DNA from: Microbacterium hydrocarbonoxydans
GTDB lineage: Bacteria > Actinomycetota > Actinomycetes > Actinomycetales > Microbacteriaceae
Assembly (NCBI RefSeq): GCF_904831005.1
Contig: NZ_LR882982.1
Coordinates: 992,001-1,056,000 of the forward strand
Length of the DNA stretch: 64,000 bases
Reading direction: 5' to 3'
Shown here piece by piece: positions 56,117-64,000 of the stretch (positions are counted from its first letter, which is position 1; each line of letters opens with the position of its first letter). The notes under the pieces were generated by a model. That model searched no databases and was not told where the DNA came from. It saw only the letters and a list, made by a program, of their open reading frames with translations. The translations under genes and the position numbers were made by a program.

Positions 56117-57247
56117 ATGAGCGCTCTCGATCACTATCTCGCCACGTTCGATGAGGAGCCGGGCTATCTCAACTGGGCGGCGTTCGGCCCTCTCTCCTCG
56201 CGAGTGCGGGACGAGGTCTTCGCAGACGCGGATCTGCTCGCCAGCGGGCGCCCGTCGTCTCTCGCGCTCGTGGCAGAGCGTGCGATGCAGGCACGCACGA
56301 CCGTCGCGGAACTGCTCGGCGTCGACGCCGCGGATGTCACCCTCCAGCCCTCGTCGACACACGGACTGATGCACGCGATGTTCGGTCTGCGCGGCGAGGT
56401 GATCGCCGGCAGCGCGGAGTTCCCCAGCGTGAGCCTCACTCTCGAGCGCGCGGCGGCCGTCTCCCACGGAGCTCTCGTTCCTCGCTGGCTGGACCCGGAC
56501 GACGGCCGTATCACCGCGGATGCGGTCGCCGAGGCGCTCGACGACGACGTCACCGCGGTGGTCATCAGCCATGTCGACTTCCGCACCGGCTATCGCGCGG
56601 ACTTGGCGGCGCTGCGTGAGATCCTCGGGCCCGACCGCCTGCTGATCGTCGACGCCGTGCAGTCCTTCGGAGTGGTCGAGTGCGACTTCGCTGCCGCCGA
56701 CGTCGTGGTGGGTCACGGCTACAAGTGGTTGCGCGCCGGCCGAGGCACCGGCTTCGCCTGGTTCTCACCGACCGCGCGCGAGCGCATAGCGCCGGTATTG
56801 AGCGGCATCACCGGTTCCGCGGCTCCCGGCCTCCCCATCGACGAGCTGCCCGGTCCTGCCGGGTCGGCGCAGGCCTTCACCGTCAGCGGCCCCGACACCC
56901 TGGCAGCGGGGCGACTCGCCATCGGCGCGGAGGAGGTGCGCACCGCCGGGGTCCCGCAGATCGAGGCGCGTATCGCCGAACACGTCGACGCGATCATCGA
57001 GATCGCCGACCGGAACGGGATCACGGTGACGTCTCCGAGGGAGCGCGAACGCCGGGCGGGCATCGTCGCTCTCGCGCCGATGGAGCCTGCGCGACTCGCG
57101 GCGGCTCTCGTCAACGCCGGCATCTCGATCACCGCACGCGGATCGTCGTTGCGTCTCGCCCCTCATGCGGGCACGAGCTCGGCGACGATCGAGCTGCTCG
57201 CGCAGGCACTCGACGCGCACGGCAACGACCCGTTCACGAACTCGTAA
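56117..57247 (+). CDS. Class V aminotransferase-like PLP enzyme
   Basis: A 376-residue fold type I PLP enzyme. PLP-binding lysine in VVGHGYKWLRAGRGTGFAWF; cofactor aspartate/histidine region VVISHVDFRTGYRADLAALREI and LIVDAVQSFGVVECDF. N-terminal YLNWAAFGPLSSRVRDEV resembles NifS-like and isopenicillin-N-epimerase-like proteins. No active-site loop cysteine typical of cysteine desulfurases is evident, so desulfurase activity is unlikely. Reaction and substrate unknown. It begins 33 nt after uppS. Confidence 0.88.
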   Translation: MSALDHYLATFDEEPGYLNWAAFGPLSSRVRDEVFADADLLASGRPSSLALVAERAMQARTTVAELLGVDAADVTLQPSSTHGLMHAMFGLRGEVIAGSAEFPSVSLTLERAAAVSHGALVPRWLDPDDGRITADAVAEALDDDVTAVVISHVDFRTGYRADLAALREILGPDRLLIVDAVQSFGVVECDFAAADVVVGHGYKWLRAGRGTGFAWFSPTARERIAPVLSGITGSAAPGLPIDELPGPAGSAQAFTVSGPDTLAAGRLAIGAEEVRTAGVPQIEARIAEHVDAIIEIADRNGITVTSPRERERRAGIVALAPMEPARLAAALVNAGISITARGSSLRLAPHAGTSSATIELLAQALDAHGNDPFTNS

Positions 57248-57404
57248 CGAAACGCGGGCGTGTCGAGGCGCCGAAATGTCGGTCGCTGGTCGTAGCTTCT
57301 AGGCATCGGGCAAGGTGCCCGTCGGGTCGGCCTCAGGTACGCGACTCGTGACCCCCTGGTCGACTTGTTCGAATAACCGGGAGCCCCCGGGTCGGGAGTG
57401 GGTC

Positions 57405-58778
57405 GTGACCTCACGTACGCAGCAGTCCAGCACCGCCCAGCAGTCCAGCCGCAGCACCGTTCGAGCAGCATCCGCAGACCAGGATCAGGACCTCCGCACC
57501 TACGTGCTCGACACGTCGGTCCTGTTGAGCGATCCGCAGGCGTTCTTCCGTTTCGCCGAGCACTCGGTGGTGATCCCGGTGGTCGTCATCACCGAACTCG
57601 AAGGCAAACGCCACGATCCCGAGATCGGTTACTTCGCGCGGCAGGCGCTCCGTCATCTCGACGACCTGCGCGTCGAGCACGGGCGCCTCGACTTCCCTGT
57701 CGAGGTCGGCGAGGGGGGCACACTCCGCGTCGAACTCGCCAACACCGACGCGTCGGTGCTTCCGGCGGGCATCCGGCTCAGCGACAACGACACGCGCATC
57801 CTCTCTGTCGCGATGCACCTCGCCCAGGACGGGCAGGACGTCACGATCGTCTCGAAGGACCTTCCGATGCGGGTGAAGGCGGCCTCGTTGGGCTTGCGTG
57901 CCGAGGAGTACCTCGCGGAGCAGGCGGTGGATTCGGGATGGACCGGCATCGCCACTCTCGACCTCTCCGGCGACGAGATCAGCGATCTCTACGAGAGCGA
58001 GGTGGGGATCAGCGAGGATGCACGCGGGATCCCGGTGAACACGGGCCTCATCCTCCACTCCGAGCGCGGCTCTGCGCTCGGCCGGGTCACCGGCGAGGGG
58101 GAATACCGCCTGGTGCGGGGAGACCGGGACATCTTCGGGATGCACGGGCGCTCTGCCGAACAGCGAATCGCCATCGATCTGCTGACGGACCCCGAGGTGG
58201 GGATCGTCTCGCTCGGCGGGCGTGCGGGTACGGGCAAGTCGGCTCTTGCGCTCTGCGCGGGGCTCGAGGCGGTGCTCGAGAGGCAGCAGCAGAAGAAGAT
58301 CATCGTCTTCCGCCCGCTGTTCGCGGTCGGTGGCCAGGAGCTCGGATACCTGCCCGGCGACCAGGGCGAGAAGATGGGGCCGTGGGGGCAGGCCGTCTTC
58401 GACACGCTCGGCTCGGTCGTGTCGGGCAACGTCATGGAAGAGGTCGTCGAACGAGGCATCCTCGAGGTGCTGCCGCTCACGCACATCCGCGGACGCTCGC
58501 TGCACGACGCCTTCGTGATCGTCGACGAGGCGCAGTCTCTTGAGCGCAACGTCCTGCTCACGGTGCTCAGCCGAATGGGGCAGAACTCCCGGGTCGTGCT
58601 CACCCACGATGTCGGCCAGCGCGACAACCTGCGTGTCGGGCGTCATGACGGCATCGCCAGCGTGATCGAGACGCTCAAGGGCCACGACCTCTTCGCGCAC
58701 GTCACGCTCATGCGATCCGAGCGCTCGGCGATCGCGGCGCTCGTCACCGAGCTCCTCGAGGGAGGCGAGCTCAGCTGA
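57405..58778 (+). CDS. PIN domain-PhoH family ATPase (PhoH2)
   Basis: RNA helicase/nuclease type protein of 457 residues. The N-terminal PIN domain (about 30-170) has its acidic residues in [26 protein letters not shown] and [12 protein letters not shown]. The C-terminal PhoH ATPase has Walker [16 protein letters not shown] and Walker [13 protein letters not shown], with [18 protein letters not shown] between. GTG 57405 follows GGGAG with good spacing; an in-frame GTG at 57315 would add 30 residues. In mycobacteria phoH2 is paired with a small upstream antitoxin gene; none is evident in the 157-nt leader here. Confidence 0.92.
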   Translation: MTSRTQQSSTAQQSSRSTVRAASADQDQDLRTYVLDTSVLLSDPQAFFRFAEHSVVIPVVVITELEGKRHDPEIGYFARQALRHLDDLRVEHGRLDFPVEVGEGGTLRVELANTDASVLPAGIRLSDNDTRILSVAMHLAQDGQDVTIVSKDLPMRVKAASLGLRAEEYLAEQAVDSGWTGIATLDLSGDEISDLYESEVGISEDARGIPVNTGLILHSERGSALGRVTGEGEYRLVRGDRDIFGMHGRSAEQRIAIDLLTDPEVGIVSLGGRAGTGKSALALCAGLEAVLERQQQKKIIVFRPLFAVGGQELGYLPGDQGEKMGPWGQAVFDTLGSVVSGNVMEEVVERGILEVLPLTHIRGRSLHDAFVIVDEAQSLERNVLLTVLSRMGQNSRVVLTHDVGQRDNLRVGRHDGIASVIETLKGHDLFAHVTLMRSERSAIAALVTELLEGGELS

Positions 58779-58786
58779 GACGGTGT

Positions 58787-58822
58787 GAGAGCGGATGCCG
58801 CGGCATCGCGGCATCCGCTCTC
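58787..58822 (+). terminator. Hairpin terminator after the PhoH gene
   Basis: A perfect 15-bp stem GAGAGCGGATGCCGC / GCGGCATCCGCTCTC with a 6-nt loop begins 8 nt after the PhoH stop. Confidence 0.9.
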
Positions 58823-58917
58823 GCATGTCCGCGACACACCCCGGTGATCCGCGTTCCGTATCGTCGAGCGCCGGATTAGGCTCGTGGCATCAACCGCAGA
58901 CGATGGAGTGATGCGCG

Positions 58918-61148
<2,231 letters not shown>

Positions 61149-61149
<1 letters not shown>

Positions 61150-61355
61150 TGGCCGCCGTGGTGACAGACGTCGCTCGTCGTGTGTGGAAGGCGGTTGCCT
61201 GGTACGTCAACGGCGTGACGGGGCAGTCCAAGTACGCGGACTATGTGGCGCACGAGCGGGAACGGCATCCCGAGCACGTTCCGCTCACGGAGCGCGAGTT
61301 CTGGCGTCGCCGCTATGCCTCGCAGGATGCCGATCCCGGGGCGCGCTGCTGCTGA
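61149..61355 (+). CDS. YbdD/YjiX family small protein (CstA partner)
   Basis: A 68-residue soluble protein. The family core is WYVNGVTGQSKYADYVAHERERHPEHVPLTEREFWRRRYA, matching E. coli YbdD/YjiX. In E. coli this partner is needed for CstA/BtsT transport function. The ATG overlaps the cstA stop by one base, so the two are co-translated. Confidence 0.93.
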
Positions 61356-61370
61356 CCTGTGCGGCGCGGC

Positions 61371-61446
61371 GAACCGCACAGCATGCCCCGAACTGCACAG
61401 GGTTCTCCGAACTGCACAGCATGTCCCGAACTGCACAGGGTTCTCG
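61371..61446. repeat. Four 19-nt direct repeats in two alternating types
   Basis: Between the YbdD and DUF559 genes lie four tandem units of 19 nt: GAACCGCACAGCATGCCCC (61371), GAACTGCACAGGGTTCTCC (61390), GAACTGCACAGCATGTCCC (61409) and GAACTGCACAGGGTTCTCG (61428). All share GAACYGCACAG and alternate in their second half, so the block is a 38-bp unit duplicated once. There are no spacers, so it is not a CRISPR array. Confidence 0.9.
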
Positions 61447-61463
61447 TCGAAAGCTGTGCGATC

Positions 61464-61479
61464 CGGGGCATCGTGTGCA
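61464..61479. repeat. 16-nt direct repeat, copy 1 (flanks DUF559 gene)
   Basis: CGGGGCATCGTGTGCA here is identical to 62504-62519 on the other side of the DUF559 gene, same orientation, 1040 bp apart. Confidence 0.85.
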
Positions 61480-61505
61480 TTCCGTGCGGCACCCTCCGCA
61501 ACGTC

Positions 61506-62342
61506 TCACCGCTCCGCGGACCGACGGATCGCGGCGAGGACCGCCTTCTGGACCTCGGCCCAGTCGTGCACGATCTGCGCATAGTCGAAGCGCAGAGTCT
61601 CGTATCCGAGAGCCGAGGCCGCCGAGTCCCTCACGAGGTCCTTGTGCCGGTGTGACGCATCGTCGTGATTCGACCGTCCGTCGGCTTCGAGGATGAGTCG
61701 CCCGCCGATGACGAAGTCGACGCGTCCCACTGTGGCGATCGTGACCTGGCAGTCGAGCCTGATGCCGAGAAGGTGCAACCTCAGCCGCAGCAGTGACTCG
61801 AGCCCGCTGTCGGCATCCGACCGCGCGATGTCGACGAGCCAGCGCGCGTTCTGCGGGAGTGCTGCCCGGATGCGTGCACGGGAGACCTTCGAGAGCGTGC
61901 CGAGCCGCCAGGCCGACTCGTAGGCCGCGAAGAACGCTTCATCGCCGGCGCACTGTCGCACGTGCAGGAGGGCGACACCCAGAGAGGCGGTGGCGAGGGG
62001 GCGAGCGCCACGATAGTAGTGGACCACGCAGACGCAGCCCGGATGCTGATGACCATGACGGCCGGGGCCGAGCCACACGTGCACGGCGCCCAGGTCGGTC
62101 GGCAATGTCCAGATCCCGTGCGCGCGAAGCACGGTCACGCAGGTGGCGGCACCCCCGTGTGCGACGGCGGTGCGGATCTCGTCGGGGACTCGACCCGACG
62201 CGAAGACGCCGGCGCGCAGCCGCTCGATCTCTCCGGCGTCGACCTTGCGCGCCAGGCTGCGTCGGTCGAAGCCGAGATCCTGCAGTTGGGAGCCTCGGAC
62301 GATGCCGCCGAGTCTCTGAATCGTGTCGGGTGCGGAGAGCAT
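61506..62342 (-). CDS. AbiEi-like N-terminal / DUF559 nuclease-like protein
   Basis: A 278-residue protein. The N-terminal part (about 1-70: TIQRLGGIVRGSQLQDLGFDRRSLARKVDAGEIERLRAGVFASG) resembles the helix-turn-helix of AbiEi-type antitoxins. The C-terminal part (DSGLESLLRLRLHLLGI, VGRVDFVIGGRLILEADGRSNHDDASHRHKDLVRDSAASALGYETLRFDYAQIVHDW) resembles the DUF559/very-short-patch-repair endonuclease fold, with the acidic residues in RVDFVI and LEADGR as likely metal ligands. Biological role is not known. Start ATG 62342 is uncertain: an open frame continues 53 codons upstream. Flanked by short repeats on both sides. Confidence 0.82.
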   Translation of the reverse strand: MLSAPDTIQRLGGIVRGSQLQDLGFDRRSLARKVDAGEIERLRAGVFASGRVPDEIRTAVAHGGAATCVTVLRAHGIWTLPTDLGAVHVWLGPGRHGHQHPGCVCVVHYYRGARPLATASLGVALLHVRQCAGDEAFFAAYESAWRLGTLSKVSRARIRAALPQNARWLVDIARSDADSGLESLLRLRLHLLGIRLDCQVTIATVGRVDFVIGGRLILEADGRSNHDDASHRHKDLVRDSAASALGYETLRFDYAQIVHDWAEVQKAVLAAIRRSAER

Positions 62343-62445
62343 GACCTCGACACTGCCGCCTGGTCTGGATGACTCGACGCCGTGAGGCCATGCCCGGGTG
62401 GATATCGCTTCTGAGAAGAGGGGTGTGGAGGGAGAGTGGTCTTGT

Positions 62446-62460
62446 CCCGATCTGCACAGG
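62446..62460. repeat. Single upstream copy of the CCCGAWCTGCACAGG motif
   Basis: CCCGATCTGCACAGG upstream of the DUF559 gene matches CCCGAACTGCACAGG in the downstream repeat block (61425-61439) with one change. Confidence 0.75.
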
Positions 62461-62503
62461 TCGCCCCGGATGGCGACCGCATGCACGTGATGCGTGTGCA
62501 CGT

Positions 62504-62519
62504 CGGGGCATCGTGTGCA
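62504..62519. repeat. 16-nt direct repeat, copy 2 (flanks DUF559 gene)
   Basis: CGGGGCATCGTGTGCA, identical to 61464-61479. It lies upstream of the DUF559 gene in the gap that ends with the fumC terminator; the rest of that 276-nt gap shows no gene. Confidence 0.85.
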
Positions 62520-62561
62520 GGGCGGGCGGGCCAGGATGCCACATGGTCATGACCCGCAGAC

Positions 62562-62600
62562 GACGGATGCCGCAGGGAGCGAGTCCCTGCGGCATCCGTC
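62562..62600 (-). terminator. Hairpin terminator after fumC
   Basis: A perfect 17-bp stem GACGGATGCCGCAGGGA / TCCCTGCGGCATCCGTC with a 5-nt loop, 18 nt after the fumC stop on the minus strand. Confidence 0.9.
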
Positions 62601-62618
62601 TGCGTCAGCGGTCGGTGA

Positions 62619-64000
62619 TCAACCCGGGTGGGTCATCGACAGCAGGTCGAGCTTCTCGTCGAGCTGCTCGAGCGTCAGGTCTCCACGCTCGACGTAACCG
62701 AGGTCGATCACGGCGTCGCGCACCGTGATGCCCTTCGCGACGGAGTGCTTGGCGATCTTCGCCGCGGCCTCGTAGCCGATGAGCTTGTTCAGAGGGGTGA
62801 CGATCGACGGGCTCATGCCCGCGAATGCCGCGGCGCGATCGAGGTTCGCCTGCAGTCCGTCGACGGTCTTGTCCGCGAGCACGCGCGAGGCATTCGCCAG
62901 CAGGCGGATCGACTCGAGCACGGCGGTGCCCATGACCGGGATGGCGACGTTGAGCTCGAACGAGCCGGATGCGCCCGCCCATGCGACGGTCGCGTCGTTG
63001 CCGATCACGCGGGCACAGACCATGAGCACGGCCTCGGGCACGACCGGGTTCACCTTGCCGGGCATGATCGAAGAGCCGGGCTGGAGGTCGGGGATGTGAA
63101 GTTCGCCGAGACCCGTGTTGGGGCCCGAGCCCATCCAGCGCAGGTCGTTGTTGATCTTGGTCAGCGAGACCGCGATCGTGCGCAGCGCGCCCGACGCCTC
63201 GACGAGTCCGTCGCGGTTGGCCTGTGCCTCGAAGTGATCCTTGGCCTCGGTGATCGGCAGCTCGGTCTCGGCTGCGAGCAGCTCGATGACCTTCTGGGGG
63301 AACCCGAGCGGGGTGTTGATGCCGGTGCCGGTGGCGGTGCCGCCGAGCGGCACCTCGGCGACGCGGGGGAGTGCCGACTGCACGCGCTCGATGCCGAGGC
63401 GCATCTGACGCGCGTAGCCGCCGAACTCCTGGCCCAGGGTGACGGGCGTCGCGTCCATCAGGTGCGTGCGACCCGACTTCACCGCGTCCTTCCACAGCTC
63501 GGCCTTCGCCTCGAAAGCGACGGCGAGGTGGTCGAGCGCAGGGATCAGCGTGTCGATGAGCGCCTGCGTGACGGCGATGTGCACAGAGGTCGGGAACACG
63601 TCGTTCGACGACTGGGAGGCGTTGACGTGGTCGTTCGGGTGCACGTTCGCGCCGAGGATGCGCGTGGCGAGTGTCGCGAGCACCTCGTTCATGTTCATGT
63701 TCGACGACGTGCCGGAACCGGTCTGGTACGTGTCGACGGGGAACTCCCCGTCATGGGCGCCCGAGGCGACCTGGTCGGCAGCCTGAGCGATCGCATCGGC
63801 GATCGCGCCGTCGAGTGTTCCCAGCTCCTTGTTGGCCAGCGCTGCCGCCTTCTTGATGCGCGCCAGCGCGGCGATCTGGGTGGACTCGAGGCCCTTGCCC
63901 GAAATCGGGAAGTTCTCCACGGCCCGCTGCGTCTGGGCGCCGTAGAGCGCATTCACGGGGACTCGCACCTCGCCCATGGTGTCGTGCTCGATGCGGTAGC
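62619..64000 (-). CDS. fumC: Class II fumarate hydratase (5' end outside window)
   Basis: Reversible hydration of fumarate to malate in the citric acid cycle. About 460 residues are seen; the reading frame continues through [34 protein letters not shown] at the right edge, so the start lies beyond 64000. The internal ATG at 63977 is inside the conserved N-terminus and not the start. Signature [11 protein letters not shown], with [21 protein letters not shown] and [21 protein letters not shown], identifies the fumarase/aspartase family, and the overall sequence is FumC-like. Confidence 0.96.
   Translation of the reverse strand, partial: YRIEHDTMGEVRVPVNALYGAQTQRAVENFPISGKGLESTQIAALARIKKAAALANKELGTLDGAIADAIAQAADQVASGAHDGEFPVDTYQTGSGTSSNMNMNEVLATLATRILGANVHPNDHVNASQSSNDVFPTSVHIAVTQALIDTLIPALDHLAVAFEAKAELWKDAVKSGRTHLMDATPVTLGQEFGGYARQMRLGIERVQSALPRVAEVPLGGTATGTGINTPLGFPQKVIELLAAETELPITEAKDHFEAQANRDGLVEASGALRTIAVSLTKINNDLRWMGSGPNTGLGELHIPDLQPGSSIMPGKVNPVVPEAVLMVCARVIGNDATVAWAGASGSFELNVAIPVMGTAVLESIRLLANASRVLADKTVDGLQANLDRAAAFAGMSPSIVTPLNKLIGYEAAAKIAKHSVAKGITVRDAVIDLGYVERGDLTLEQLDEKLDLLSMTHPG

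Noticed and set aside
57315..57404. N-terminal extension of the PhoH protein from GTG 57315
   Set aside because: The downstream GTG 57405 has a good GGGAG ribosome site and the extension shows no conserved-looking sequence; kept only as an alternative.
61371..61446. Possible CRISPR array
   Set aside because: The units abut one another with no unique spacers, only four are present and no cas genes are near.
61371..62519. Insertion sequence around the DUF559 gene
   Set aside because: No transposase, no terminal inverted repeats, and the flanking 16-nt repeats are too far from the gene edges to be simple target-site duplications.

Overview
The window is chromosomal DNA from a high-GC Gram-positive actinobacterium. 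Gene content, lipid and wall genes (uppS, ftsB-like), start-codon use (many GTG) and the mfd, eno, DUF501 and ndh neighbourhoods all fit family Microbacteriaceae, most likely Microbacterium. That assignment is inferred from protein style and synteny; there is no rRNA in the window. Coding density is very high. Many neighbouring genes overlap by 1-4 nt (ATGA, GTGA, TGATG), and no intergenic gap exceeds 300 nt. I see no phage, IS element, CRISPR array or plasmid genes.

Layout. 1-5604: a sugar-uptake locus on the minus strand (permease F, permease G, lipoprotein binding protein, then a GH35 beta-galactosidase cut by the window edge), divergent from a LacI regulator. Two operator copies lie exactly on the -35 and -10 of the transporter promoter. 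5605-9943: a DUF2252 protein and a 14-TM drug-type MFS pump in one operon, divergent from a HerA-like ATPase. 9960-14017: a riboflavin operon ribD-ribE-ribAB-ribH behind an FMN riboswitch, followed by a small membrane protein. 14073-20069: an Fpg/Nei glycosylase, an acetyltransferase, mfd and an SDR. 20246-25635: a small membrane protein, then an amine-use cluster: a hexapeptide-repeat protein, a 979-residue kinase/aminotransferase-fold fusion and a PuuP-like permease. 25666-29890: gdhA and ppc. 29977-34014: nhaA, mazG, hisS and an SGNH hydrolase. 33981-38873: an APC permease, a DUF4442 protein, a GntR/YtrA-type operon with a DUF1648 membrane protein and a CPBP protease, and an O-methyltransferase.

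38974-45463: eno, ftsB/divIC-like, DUF501, a subtilisin-like protease and a type II NADH dehydrogenase. Next come a probable yybP-ykoY manganese riboswitch leading into an unrecognised membrane protein, and a tRNA with anticodon UAA. 45525-53122: an amino-acid deaminase/aldolase with an aldonolactone oxidase, lemA, a YcaQ-like protein with a small membrane protein, an AI-2E family exporter and a threonine ammonia-lyase. 53135-58822: greA, a DUF4307 protein, a small membrane protein, hemolysin III, uppS, a class V aminotransferase and a PIN-PhoH protein. 58918-64000: cstA with its small partner, an array of short repeats around a DUF559-type nuclease gene, and fumC, which runs off the right edge.

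Most of this is ordinary housekeeping. The parts worth a second look are the manganese-type riboswitch before an unknown gene, the kinase/phospho-lyase fusion with its permease, the repeat-flanked DUF559 gene, the class I tRNA with a UAA anticodon, and a recurring promoter layout (TANNNT then 6-7 nt then the start codon) that implies leaderless transcripts for at least eight genes.
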